Notes: a model not told the origin generated them from the letters alone. 64,000 nucleotides of DNA from Mesobacillus maritimus (GCF_019749255.1 NZ_JACWFH010000029.1:1-64000); one strand, 5' to 3'. Numbered from the stretch's first letter, positions 45,350-53,324 are shown. Program-made: numbers and translations.

Positions 45350-45520
45350 ATGTATTTTGAGAATCTATTAGATGCCCTGTTTGGAGAGAGAGAAATTCTA
45401 CATGTATTAGAATGCTCGATTTGTGGGTTTGATGAAATATACTATGTAGATTCTACAACCAAGAAACAAATCGGTAGGGCATGCTGTGGCTGCCAATTTG
45501 TCCAGAAGTTTGAGTTTTGA
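45350..45520 (+). CDS. small zinc-ribbon-like protein, 56 aa
   Basis: A short gene: ATG at 45350 with AAAGGGGTGG 4-8 nt upstream, stop at 45518. The product has CSIC (residues 22-25) and CCGC (45-48), a pair of Cys knuckles about 20 residues apart that could bind one zinc, between acidic helices. No family is recognised. A bidirectional hairpin terminator follows at 45563. It sits alone between the SurA-N lipoprotein and the CatR gene. Confidence 0.6.
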   Translation: MYFENLLDALFGEREILHVLECSICGFDEIYYVDSTTKKQIGRACCGCQFVQKFEF

Positions 45521-45562
45521 ATCAACGTATTCTTAGTGCATGGTATAGAAGTGGTTAAAAAT

Positions 45563-45605
45563 AAAAAATGGCATAATCCGCACTGGATTTATGCCATTTT
45601 TATTT
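45563..45605. terminator. bidirectional terminator
   Basis: AAAAATGGCATAA (45564-45576) pairs with TTATGCCATTTTT (45589-45601). Confidence 0.88.
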
Positions 45606-45764
45606 ACGCTCGTTTCGCAAACTTTGTAGCTGTAAAGCTAAATCCTAAGTGTTTAGGCAATTTTTAAATGCAAACTGATACAGGGTGACAGGCACCATCC
45701 ATTTTTATGCCATTTTACCCTAGGAAATTAAATATATAAAAAATTAGGGTTTCTGAAGTTCTTA

Positions 45765-45828
45765 TGTTATACTTTGTCTACCGTTTTCCGATTCATGTTC
45801 CCTGCTCATAGACTGAGCAGGGTTTTTT
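45765..45828 (+). ncRNA. candidate short RNA: extended -10 promoter followed by terminator
   Basis: TGTTATACT (45765-45773) is an extended -10 box, and 27 nt further CCCTGCTC-ATAGACT-GAGCAGGG plus six T forms a perfect terminator (45800-45828). No coding frame lies between, so the transcript would be about 50 nt. A -35 box is not evident. A GGTGACAGGCACC repeat element lies upstream at 45686-45698. Confidence 0.3.
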
Positions 45829-45863
45829 ATTTACTTAAAAAATCTTCCTTACTATAGAAAAGA

Positions 45864-45896
45864 AAAAAGCCGGTTGTCACGTTGACAATCGGCTTT
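45864..45896 (-). terminator. terminator of the catR-like gene
   Basis: Minus strand AAGCCGATTGTC and GACAACCGGCTT followed by six T; it overlaps the end of the gene. Confidence 0.85.
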
Positions 45897-46231
45897 TACT
45901 GTTCAGATTCACTTTTCTCCTCGACCTCGATCCAATCTTGGGACCATTTCTCAATTTCCTTCATAAGTGGTTCTAAGGCTAATCCCTTGTCTGTTAGGGA
46001 ATACTCAATTCGCACAGGTGTTTCTGGATACACCTCGCGTTTTACGATTCCTTGGGTTTCGAGGTCTTTTAATCTCTCTGATAGGACACGTCCGCTGATT
46101 CCCATTGACGATTCTAATGTACAGAACCGTTTTGGCCCGGTAAGTAGCTGGTAAATGACTAGTCCAGTCCAACGCTGGCTTAACATACTCATTGCTTTTT
46201 CAAACCGAGGGCAAATGATTGTTGTATCCAT
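45896..46231 (-). CDS. catR: MarR/DUF24 (HxlR-type) repressor, CatR/YodB-like
   Basis: 111 residues, HxlR/DUF24 winged helix. The N-terminal Cys7 in ICPRFEKAM matches the redox-sensing Cys of B. subtilis CatR/YodB, and QRWTGLVIYQLLTGPKRFC and YPETPVRIEYSLT match CatR closely. In B. subtilis CatR and YodB repress catE and respond to quinones and diamide by thiol chemistry. The gene is divergent from the catE-like dioxygenase, with an operator overlapping the dioxygenase promoter, as expected. A second Cys (Cys37, KRFCTL) may also take part. Confidence 0.88.
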   Translation of the reverse strand: MDTTIICPRFEKAMSMLSQRWTGLVIYQLLTGPKRFCTLESSMGISGRVLSERLKDLETQGIVKREVYPETPVRIEYSLTDKGLALEPLMKEIEKWSQDWIEVEEKSESEQ

Positions 46232-46308
46232 CCGATATCACCTCTATCTATATTTATATGACATTCTGTTACCAATAACAATATATTTACAATACATTAT
46301 TTAGGAAC

Positions 46309-46353
46309 TTGACACAAGTAGATATTAAAAATATAATTACTTACATAAAGTAA
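46309..46353 (+). promoter_or_regulatory. catE promoter with CatR-type operator
   Basis: TTGACA (46309-46314), 17-bp spacer and TATAAT (46332-46337) is a perfect sigma-A consensus. Directly after it, TTACTT (46337-46342), ACATA and AAGTAA (46348-46353) form an inverted repeat sharing the last base of the -10, the right place for repression by the divergent CatR-like protein. Confidence 0.8.
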
Positions 46354-46406
46354 CTAACTAAACAAACTTGATTATAAAAAACACTTCATTGGAGGATGAC
46401 GAGACG

Positions 46407-47258
46407 ATGACTTTTCATAAAGATCCGAATACATTTGTTTCCCACGTTCACTTAAAGGTTCAAAACCTTGAGCGTTCATTAGAATTTTATCAAAACATTA
46501 TTGGTTTAAAGGTGTTAAATCAACAAGAACGCAAAGTGGATTTAACGGCAGATGGGAAAACAGCATTGCTGACGATTGAACAACCGGAAGCTATCAACCC
46601 TAAACAACAACGAACAACAGGTTTGTACCATTATGCTTTGCTTCTGCCTAGCCGTGCAGATTTAGCGAAAGTGATTCTCCATATGATTCAAACGCAATAT
46701 CCCATCCAGGGAGGCTCGGACCATCTTGTGAGTGAAGCTTTATATCTAGCGGATCCTGATGGCAATGGAATTGAGATTTATCATGACCGTCCAGCTTCAA
46801 CTTGGAAATGGGAAGGTAAGGAAGTTGTGATGACAACGGAGCCGATGGATGTAGAAGGCATCTTAAAGGAAGATGATGGCCAACCATGGAGCGGCTTGCC
46901 TGCTGGCACAATTATGGGGCATATCCATCTACATGTGGCTGAATTTAAAAAAACAGAGCAATTTTATTGCGAAGGTCTTGGCTTTGAGATTGTTTGCAGA
47001 TACGGCGGACAGGCTCTGTTTATTTCGACAGGTGGATATCACCATCATATTGGACTCAATACTTGGAATGGCGTAGGAGCTCCAGCACCTGCGGAAAACA
47101 GTGTTGGGATGAGCTCATACAGTGTCGTATTCCCAAATGAAACAACTCGTAAAGAGGCTGTTGCCCGATTATTAACCTTAGGTGCTGTCGTGACTGAAAA
47201 ACAGGGCTCTCTTTTCACCAAAGATCCTTCCGGAAACACCATTGAACTAAGAGTTTAA
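46407..47258 (+). CDS. catE: catechol 2,3-dioxygenase, VOC family (CatE-like)
   Basis: 283 residues with two vicinal-oxygen-chelate modules (about 10-125 and 165-280), the length of B. subtilis CatE. Metal ligands are His in FVSHVHLKV, His in MGHIHLHV and Glu in GNTIELRV. It would ring-open catechol and detoxify quinone precursors. GGAGG lies 10 nt before the ATG at 46407. A consensus promoter with an operator for the divergent CatR-like regulator precedes it. The following gene, 245 bp on, encodes an FAD monooxygenase that could supply catechols; that link is inference. Confidence 0.9.
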   Translation: MTFHKDPNTFVSHVHLKVQNLERSLEFYQNIIGLKVLNQQERKVDLTADGKTALLTIEQPEAINPKQQRTTGLYHYALLLPSRADLAKVILHMIQTQYPIQGGSDHLVSEALYLADPDGNGIEIYHDRPASTWKWEGKEVVMTTEPMDVEGILKEDDGQPWSGLPAGTIMGHIHLHVAEFKKTEQFYCEGLGFEIVCRYGGQALFISTGGYHHHIGLNTWNGVGAPAPAENSVGMSSYSVVFPNETTRKEAVARLLTLGAVVTEKQGSLFTKDPSGNTIELRV

Positions 47259-47391
47259 ATTGGAAGGGAATGGGGCTTGGCTAGGTCCTGTTTTTAAGAT
47301 AGGATAGAAGAGTTATTAAAAATTTTGCTTCGTCCATTGGAGCAGAGGAAATTTTATAGATTTTAACAGAGCAAAAAGAGAAACGATAGAT

Positions 47392-47423
47392 GGCATCCCT
47401 TTAGAGTGGATGCCTTAATAATT
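47392..47423 (+). terminator. weak terminator after catE
   Basis: GGCATCC (47392-47398) and GGATGCC (47408-47414) around CTTTAGAGT, followed by TTAATAATT. Confidence 0.5.
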
Positions 47424-47503
47424 GTAATTTTAATCGTACCCAACAAATTCAAATAAGATGCAATACTAGATGCACATATGATATAAAATTAGGTGGTTTT
47501 AAC

Positions 47504-48604
47504 ATGATACTTGAAGCAGATGTTTGCATTGTTGGTGCTGGTCCTGGGGGAGCGCTGCTCGGATATTTACTGGCGCAGAACAATCTGTCTGTGATTGTGG
47601 TGGAACAGCACGAAACATACGATAAAGAATTTCGCGGCGAACACCTGAATGCTGAAGGCGAAGAGGTTTTACGAGCGTTTGGTCTATATGAAAAGGTGGA
47701 GGCAGAAGGGCTCCTGCTTATGGACCGCGTTGAATATTGGCACCATGGGAAAGTGTTAAAAACGGTCAGACCTGCAGTAGGGGAAAAACATGTAGGGATT
47801 CATGTTCCACAACGGAATTTACTTAGTGTGTTGTTTCGTGAATCTGAAAAGTTTGCGAACCATCAATTGATGATGGGGACGAAGGTAACGGAACTCATCA
47901 TGAACGAGAGTGGTTCAGTCACGGGAATTAAAGCCAAAAAAGGCGACCAACTTATCAGTATTCATAGTTCCGTTGTCATCGGCGCTGATGGGCGGTTTTC
48001 GACAGTTCGGAAATTAGCTCAAATTCCGTTTGCAACGATTAGCCATGGCTACGATTTACTTTGGGCAAAAATTCCGAGTCCCGTAGGTTGGGAGCCAACC
48101 ATTCGTCAGGCCCTTGTAGATGATAAGCAGTTTGCTTTATTTACTCAGGCAGGTGGGTTCGTCCAAATAGGATGGAATATTGAAGAAGGCTCATTTCCTC
48201 GTTTGCGGAAGCAATCCTTTGCACCGTTTATTGACCAGGTAACAGCGGCGTTTCCGGAATTGACGGAGAGTGTAAATCAGCATATTCAATCATGGAATGA
48301 TTTTATTTTATTAAAGGTTCACAGCTCTAAATGTGAGACTTGGGTAAATGATGGACTAGCGTTGATGGGGGATGCAGCCCATACGATGAGTCCAACGGGT
48401 GCGTTTGGAATCAATGCGGCATTGGTGGACGCAAAAGTGTTAAGTGAAGTTCTTGTTGAAGGTTTTGTTTATGGGGATACGAGTGCGGAGCAATTAAAGA
48501 TATATGAGCTGCAACGCCGGATAAAGGTGGAAACACTACAAAACCAACAATTAGTAAAAGAAGCAAATTTTAAAGAAGCTTTCGCTGTTCCTGTTCTTTC
48601 ATAA
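47504..48604 (+). CDS. FAD-dependent aromatic-type monooxygenase (PHBH fold)
   Basis: 366 residues. GAGPGG (residues 11-16) binds FAD, GADGRFSTVRK (about 161-171) is the DG motif and LMGDAAHTMSPTGAFG (about 287-302) the GD motif of group A flavin monooxygenases. It probably hydroxylates an aromatic or polycyclic compound with NAD(P)H and O2. AGGTGG precedes the ATG. It lies between catE and a GTP cyclohydrolase II gene with 38 bp to the latter, so those two are probably one transcript. Its substrate is unknown. Confidence 0.87.
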   Translation: MILEADVCIVGAGPGGALLGYLLAQNNLSVIVVEQHETYDKEFRGEHLNAEGEEVLRAFGLYEKVEAEGLLLMDRVEYWHHGKVLKTVRPAVGEKHVGIHVPQRNLLSVLFRESEKFANHQLMMGTKVTELIMNESGSVTGIKAKKGDQLISIHSSVVIGADGRFSTVRKLAQIPFATISHGYDLLWAKIPSPVGWEPTIRQALVDDKQFALFTQAGGFVQIGWNIEEGSFPRLRKQSFAPFIDQVTAAFPELTESVNQHIQSWNDFILLKVHSSKCETWVNDGLALMGDAAHTMSPTGAFGINAALVDAKVLSEVLVEGFVYGDTSAEQLKIYELQRRIKVETLQNQQLVKEANFKEAFAVPVLS

Positions 48605-48642
48605 GTCGGGGATGCTAAAGTCTTGGGGATGGAGGGACATCA

Positions 48643-49374
48643 ATGGGAGAATTACAAGTGAAATCGAACATACTATCTGTATTGGAAGATAAAATTCAGC
48701 TCATTAAGAAAGATGATAGTGCGATATATTTAGTGGGCCCTATTAAACTACCAGTGAATTTACACGGGGAAACCGTGGAGTTTAAGTGGTATAGTTGGTT
48801 GAAAGCGGACGATTTGGTAGAAGACTTTCAAGATTTAATTGATCGATTGTCTTCTGCAGGATTGGCTGATTTCCAGCAATCTAGCGTTCTAGTATATGGA
48901 GACTTCGAGTATAGTGATGATGCGCTAATCCGCATGCACTCGATTTGTCATACGGGAGATATCTTTGGCAGCAAGCGATGTGATTGTGGCTACCAGTTGA
49001 GACAGTCAATGAAAATGATGGTTGAACATGGGTCAGGGGCGCTCTTTTATTTGGCGAATCATGAAGGGCGCGGCATTGGCTTGTTCAGCAAGGCGATGGC
49101 GTATATCCTCCAGGAAAATGGCTATGATACGGTGGAAGCAAACCAAGCACTTGGCTTTGCAGATGACTCTCGAAACTATGACGAAGCGATCTCGGTGTTA
49201 AAAGCGTTAAGAGAAAAGCCAGTCACGTTGATTACCAATAATCCTAAAAAGCTAGAAGCTTTAAAAAGTGCCGGTTTACCTGTTTCTGGCAGAACTCCGT
49301 TATGGGGAGATGTCTCTGAGTTCAATGAACATTACTTGGAGACAAAAAGAAACAAATCTGGGCATATGGTGTAG
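48643..49374 (+). CDS. stand-alone GTP cyclohydrolase II (RibA domain only)
   Basis: 243 residues. The zinc motif CHTGDIFGSKRCDC (Cys102, Cys113, Cys115) and the GTP-site NHEGRGIGL with the catalytic Arg143 are conserved. It would open GTP to 2,5-diamino-6-ribosylamino-pyrimidinone phosphate, the first step of riboflavin synthesis. Bacillus normally has this activity fused to DHBP synthase in RibBA within the rib operon; here it is single-domain, with an extra N-terminal segment of about 80 residues, next to a flavin enzyme. GGAGGG lies 6 nt before the ATG. It may be an accessory flavin supply or a pathway-specific enzyme. Confidence 0.88.
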   Translation: MGELQVKSNILSVLEDKIQLIKKDDSAIYLVGPIKLPVNLHGETVEFKWYSWLKADDLVEDFQDLIDRLSSAGLADFQQSSVLVYGDFEYSDDALIRMHSICHTGDIFGSKRCDCGYQLRQSMKMMVEHGSGALFYLANHEGRGIGLFSKAMAYILQENGYDTVEANQALGFADDSRNYDEAISVLKALREKPVTLITNNPKKLEALKSAGLPVSGRTPLWGDVSEFNEHYLETKRNKSGHMV

Positions 49375-49402
49375 GATTAAAATTGAAATATTTTCTGAAT
49401 TC

Positions 49403-49465
49403 TGGAGGGTGCCTAAAATCTGGATGGTGCCTGGCACCATCTGGTTGGTGACAGGCACCATCCAT
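49403..49465. repeat. 21-bp GGTGCC/GGCACC repeat
   Basis: ATCTGGATGGTGCCTGGCACC (49419-49439) is followed by a second copy with TTGGTGACAGGCACC; a shorter diverged copy is at 49402-49414. GATGGTGCC-T-GGCACCATC (49423-49441) is a perfect dyad. Similar GGTGACAGGCACCATCCATTT occurs at 45686. Confidence 0.75.
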
Positions 49466-49488
49466 TTATTGTAAGGAGTGCTTTATAC

Positions 49489-50046
49489 ATGAAATTTGGA
49501 TTTGATATTGATGATACATTGATTAACTTACGTGAGCATGCTTTTCATCTTTATAATCAGAAGATGAATAAACATATAGATTTAAAAGCTTTTCGAGAGC
49601 TTCAAAGAGTGGAAATCCACGAACCTTTTGGCTTAACAGATGAAGAAGGGAAGCGGATGTGGGATTCCTCACTAGAAGAGATTTATTATACTTCTTGTCC
49701 TGCTTTTCCAGGTGCTGCAGAGCTGTTGAATGACTTGGTGGACAAGGGGCATGAGGTCTATTATATTACCTCAAGACCAAAAGAGCATGGTGAGCGGACG
49801 ATGAAGTGGATGGTAGAAAACGGCTTTCCTGTTCAGAGTGATCGCTTCTTTTACGGAATGAAGGATTCGGAAAAAGTAGACATCATTCGTAATCTACAGT
49901 TAGATTACTATTTTGATGATAAACCTGAAGTGTTAGAAACACTTCATGGTGAATCTCTTCGTGTCTATGTAAAAGATCAATCCTATAATCAGCATGTGGC
50001 GATTCCGAGAGTGAAAAATTGGATTGATTTTACGTTTGAGGATTAG
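49489..50046 (+). CDS. HAD-superfamily nucleotidase-like phosphatase (YqfW-like)
   Basis: 185 residues. HAD motif I is GFDIDDTLI (Asp5, Asp7), motif II YYITSRPKEH near residue 90 and motif IV YYFDDKPEV near residue 142. It resembles the 5'(3')-deoxyribonucleotidase branch and B. subtilis YqfW. Substrate not known; a nucleotide or a phosphorylated flavin/pyrimidine precursor could be considered because the preceding gene is a GTP cyclohydrolase II. AAGGAG lies 9-10 nt before the ATG. A strong terminator follows. Confidence 0.85.
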   Translation: MKFGFDIDDTLINLREHAFHLYNQKMNKHIDLKAFRELQRVEIHEPFGLTDEEGKRMWDSSLEEIYYTSCPAFPGAAELLNDLVDKGHEVYYITSRPKEHGERTMKWMVENGFPVQSDRFFYGMKDSEKVDIIRNLQLDYYFDDKPEVLETLHGESLRVYVKDQSYNQHVAIPRVKNWIDFTFED

Positions 50047-50068
50047 TTTATTTATAATTGAAGGGAAA

Positions 50069-50100
50069 CCCTGTTCTTTTTTGAAGAACAGGGATTTTTT
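50069..50100 (+). terminator. terminator of the HAD gene
   Basis: CCCTGTTCTT and AAGAACAGGG (one-sided TTTTG loop) followed by A and six T. Confidence 0.9.
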
Positions 50101-50167
50101 GTTTGCGGCAAGATAGATGGTACCGTCAGGAAAATACGGATTTACAATTTTAAGGTCGTTTCCATAT

Positions 50168-50213
50168 AAAAAAGCCTAATTTCTTAGCATTTATTAAGAA
50201 ATTAGGCTTTTTT
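50168..50213. terminator. second, bidirectional terminator
   Basis: AAAAAAGCCTAATTTCTT and AAGAAATTAGGCTTTTTT form an 18-bp perfect stem with a 10-nt loop. No gene ends here on the minus strand; it insulates the DUF2087 operon. Confidence 0.88.
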
Positions 50214-50360
50214 CATTGCTCTGTTAATGCCCCAAGGTAGGGTGAAAAATCATAATATTATTTACTATCTTTACCACTAAATTCATTAAGACTTTGGGAT
50301 CGTTTTTTTTAAAATTTTCATCTTTAAAAATCAAACAATGACATCACTTGTTTATTAAAA

Positions 50361-50422
50361 TTCAAACAAAAATAACTTTTGTTTGAACATCTATTGACAC
50401 CTCATAAACTTTATACTAATAT
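50361..50422 (+). promoter_or_regulatory. promoter and 27-bp operator of the DUF2087 operon
   Basis: TTCAAACAAAA (50361-50371), ATAAC and TTTTGTTTGAA (50377-50387) form a perfect 11-bp inverted repeat. TTGACA (50394-50399), a 17-bp spacer and TAATAT (50417-50422) follow. The operator lies just upstream of the -35, so it could serve activation or repression, probably by the DUF2087 protein itself. Confidence 0.78.
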
Positions 50423-50490
50423 GTTTGTTAAGTAACGGACAAAAAAGAAAATCGTTTAACATTTTAAATTTCGACAGGATGTGTTGGCTA

Positions 50491-51246
50491 GTGGATATTT
50501 CAGAGCATTTTTGGAAGGCCTCGTTGGAAGAACTTAAACAGGGGTATATTCAAGAGGCGGATTCATATAGGTGCCTCTTATGTGGGGAGGAAATTGAAAA
50601 AGGGATTATTTACCCTTTTGACGGAATTTTTTACGAAGCACAGAGATATATGCGTGTTCATATCGAGCGTACTCATCAATCCGTGTTTGATTATTTAATT
50701 GATCTTGATAAGAAATTGACAGGTCTTACCGACCACCAGAATCACTTGCTTCGTCTTTTTTATCAGGGTAAAAGCGATAAAGAAGTACAAGTTGAAATGG
50801 GAATTGGTAGCACCTCTACGATTAGGCATCATCGTTTTGCGTTAAAGGAGAAGGAACGCCAGGCAAAGACTTTTTTAGCTATTATGGAGCTTTTAAAGGA
50901 AAAAGATCAGAACGCACCAGCGTTTGTCCCACCACATAAAACAGCGAAAATGATAGATGATCGGTATGCTATTACGGAAAAGGAACAACAAGAAATCATT
51001 CAAAAGTTTTTACCAGAAGGGATCAATGGTCGATTAACAAAATTCCCACCGAAGGAAAAACAAAGACTGATTGTTCTGCGAGAAATGGCTAAACGATTCG
51101 AAAGTAATGCCAATTATTCAGAAAAGGGAATTAACCAGGTTTTAGAAGATATGTATGATGATTATGTATTAATTCGGAGATATTTAATCGAATATGGCTT
51201 TTTAGAAAGAAAGTCAGATGGAAGTCAATACAGGCTGAAACAATAG
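50491..51246 (+). CDS. DUF2087 domain transcriptional regulator with Cys2-His zinc-like module
   Basis: 251 residues. Residues 20-65 contain CLLCGEEIEKG and, later, HIERTH, a possible CxxC...HxxxxH zinc site. Residues 75-120 look like a helix-turn-helix of the sigma-70 region 4/LuxR kind (DKEVQVEMGIGSTSTIRHHR). DUF2087 occupies 165-250 (LPEGINGRLTKFPPKEKQR). It probably regulates its own operon through the 27-bp palindrome. The GTG at 50491 is chosen; the frame opens at 50425, inside the promoter. The next genes, GIY-YIG and MATE, follow within 24 bp each. Confidence 0.8.
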   Translation: MDISEHFWKASLEELKQGYIQEADSYRCLLCGEEIEKGIIYPFDGIFYEAQRYMRVHIERTHQSVFDYLIDLDKKLTGLTDHQNHLLRLFYQGKSDKEVQVEMGIGSTSTIRHHRFALKEKERQAKTFLAIMELLKEKDQNAPAFVPPHKTAKMIDDRYAITEKEQQEIIQKFLPEGINGRLTKFPPKEKQRLIVLREMAKRFESNANYSEKGINQVLEDMYDDYVLIRRYLIEYGFLERKSDGSQYRLKQ

Positions 51247-51264
51247 AGAAAGTGAGTGTCTACA

Positions 51265-51627
51265 ATGGATCGAAAAAAGGAATTAAAACAGATATATAAG
51301 GAAACCCCGATTGAGGGTGGTGTTTTCCAAATTAAAAATAACCAAAACGGAAAACTCTTTATCGGAAGCACAAGAAATTTTAAAACATTAAACGGACTAA
51401 AATTCAGTTTAGAAGCAGGTACATTCTCACCTACGAACAAGGAACTACAAGAAGACTGGAGTCGTTATGGATCAAGTGCTTTCAGTATTGATATTTTAGA
51501 AACACTTAAAAAGAAAGATAACCCGTATTTTAATGAAAAAGAAGCATTGCAGGAACTTGAATATAAGTGGTTAGATCAGTTTCAACCGTATGAAGAAAGA
51601 GGATACAACAAGAAAAAGCAAAGGTAA
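51265..51627 (+). CDS. GIY-YIG domain protein
   Basis: 120 residues, a single GIY-YIG domain. The two beta strands appear as GGVFQIKNNQNG and KLFIGSTRN (variants of GIY and YIG: GVF and FIG), and the acidic helix is KEALQELEYKWLDQF, with a Glu as the candidate metal ligand. No DNA-binding domain is attached. The first signature Tyr is Phe, so nuclease activity needs proof. It is 18 bp after the DUF2087 gene and 23 bp before the MATE gene. DUF2087/GIY-YIG neighbours occur in other Bacillaceae to my recollection, but their function is not described. Confidence 0.8.
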   Translation: MDRKKELKQIYKETPIEGGVFQIKNNQNGKLFIGSTRNFKTLNGLKFSLEAGTFSPTNKELQEDWSRYGSSAFSIDILETLKKKDNPYFNEKEALQELEYKWLDQFQPYEERGYNKKKQR

Positions 51628-51650
51628 TTACCTTTTAGGAGCAAACATAA

Positions 51651-53021
51651 ATGAATAATTCAATAAACAAATCAACGTCATTAGTAAAACCTATGATTGC
51701 ATTCCTCATTCCTGTCATTTTTGCAAGTGTTTTGCAATCATTAGGTCAAGTGTTTGGAATAATCGTCGTTGGGCAAACACTTGGAGTAGATTCTTTGGCA
51801 GCTATTTCTGCATTCTTCCCTCTATTCTTTTTTTTAATGTCCTTTGTAATCGGAATTGGATCTGGAAGTTCCATTCTAGTTGGGCAAACGTACGGTGGTG
51901 GAAATATCTCAAAAATGAAGGAAGTTGTTGGAGTAACTTTGGCATTTACGATGATCATATCCATTGCTGTCGCCTTAATCGGAGGGCTATTTACAGAAGA
52001 TATTTTAATATGGATGGGAACACCTGAGAATATTCTGGTTGCAAGTGCAGAATATGCACGTATTTTATTTGTTACATTACCTATTACTTTCTTATATATG
52101 TGCTATACAACCTTTATGAGAGGTGTTGGAGATTCAAAAACACCTTTTTATTTCTTATTGATTAGTATTTTTTTAAATATCGCCTTGCTTCCAATTCTTA
52201 TTTTCGGTTGGTTCGGTTTACCGGAATTTGGATTAAATGGTGCTGCTTATGCTTCTGTATTAGCCAATTTCCTTACATTTGTGATTCTATTAGTGTACTT
52301 ACACAAAAAAAGTCATGTACTCAAATTAGATTCTATTATTTTGAAACATCTTCACTTAAAAGGCTCTGTATTGAAAACCTTACTAAAATTAGCCATTCCT
52401 ACCAGCATAAGTATGGTTTCCATCGCATTGTCAGAAATCGTAGTCATAACTTTTGTAAATGATTATGGATCCAATGCAACGGCTGCATACGGAATCGTGA
52501 ATCAAATTGCAAGCTACGTTCAAATACCAGCGATGAGCATTTCAATTGCCATTTCAGTATTTGTTGCGCAAGCCGTAGGTTCAGGGAACATCTCAAATAT
52601 CAAACACATTACAAAAATAGCGATTACTCTTAATTATCTTCTTGGTGGTATTCTATTAATCATTCTTTACCTGATACCAACCCCTATTTTAGGGATCTTT
52701 TTAGATAATTCCGATACGATTAGTATAGCAAAAGGTCTTATTATTATCTCATTTTGGAGTTATTTGATTTTGGGGCACACTCAGGCAATCTCAGCAACAA
52801 TGAGAGCAACAGGTACTGTTCTTTGGCCGACCATTTTTACAATTACAAGTATTTTGCTAATTGAAGTTCCGGTAGCATACTTTTTGTCACATTATACAAC
52901 ACTTGGGATAAGTGGAATATGGCTTGCATACCCAATTGCTTTCATAGTGAATTTCTTGGCCCAATTTATATATCATCAATTTTTCTGGAAAAGGAAATCC
53001 TTAAAAGCACTAATTAATTAA
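51651..53021 (+). CDS. MATE-family multidrug efflux transporter
   Basis: 456 residues with twelve predicted helices in two homologous halves of the MATE/NorM type. The first half has PVIFASVLQSLGQVFGIIVVG and the GSGSSILVGQ loop; the second repeats the pattern near PTSISMVSIALSE. It would export cationic drugs or metabolites against Na+ or H+. AGGAG lies 11 nt before the ATG. As the last gene of the DUF2087-GIY-YIG operon it is the likely effector, with the regulator sensing the exported compound; this is inference. Confidence 0.9.
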   Translation: MNNSINKSTSLVKPMIAFLIPVIFASVLQSLGQVFGIIVVGQTLGVDSLAAISAFFPLFFFLMSFVIGIGSGSSILVGQTYGGGNISKMKEVVGVTLAFTMIISIAVALIGGLFTEDILIWMGTPENILVASAEYARILFVTLPITFLYMCYTTFMRGVGDSKTPFYFLLISIFLNIALLPILIFGWFGLPEFGLNGAAYASVLANFLTFVILLVYLHKKSHVLKLDSIILKHLHLKGSVLKTLLKLAIPTSISMVSIALSEIVVITFVNDYGSNATAAYGIVNQIASYVQIPAMSISIAISVFVAQAVGSGNISNIKHITKIAITLNYLLGGILLIILYLIPTPILGIFLDNSDTISIAKGLIIISFWSYLILGHTQAISATMRATGTVLWPTIFTITSILLIEVPVAYFLSHYTTLGISGIWLAYPIAFIVNFLAQFIYHQFFWKRKSLKALIN

Positions 53022-53095
53022 ACCTACTTAAAAAGAAACTATTTTTCTCTATTTTAATAAGTAGCTTCTTTTAGATTTCCTTACTAAATGTCCCT

Positions 53096-53324
53096 TTAAT
53101 GGATTAAGTTATGATTATTGAATCCCTTCCGACAGCTTTCTATATAAAGAAGCTCTAGAATTTCGCAAATTTGCTTTACACTTATACCTGCTTCTTTCTT
53201 AGCTAGCTCAATCCCTTCACGTTGATGCATAGGAATAAGATCGCCATCTAATTGGTTAACACAATCCATTACCGTAATTAAGAAGTGGCTGTATTGATTA
53301 TCTGATAAAACTCTTTCACAGGAT
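53096..53324 (-). pseudogene. possible remnant of a serine recombinase/resolvase
   Basis: A 76-codon minus-strand frame without a good start contains FLITVMDCVNQLDGDLI and HQREGIELAKKEAGIS. This recalls the resolvase region reading (A/V)ELERDLI..RQREGIELAKK that links the catalytic domain to the DNA-binding tail. The N-terminal catalytic Ser region is absent and the C-terminus diverges. Alternatively it is a small unknown protein starting at an internal ATG. Nothing else is recognisable from 53022 to 53456. Confidence 0.35.

Noticed and set aside
49268-49474. 68-codon frame overlapping the GTP cyclohydrolase II end
   Set aside because: Out-of-frame overlap with a well-supported gene and extension into the 21-bp repeat.
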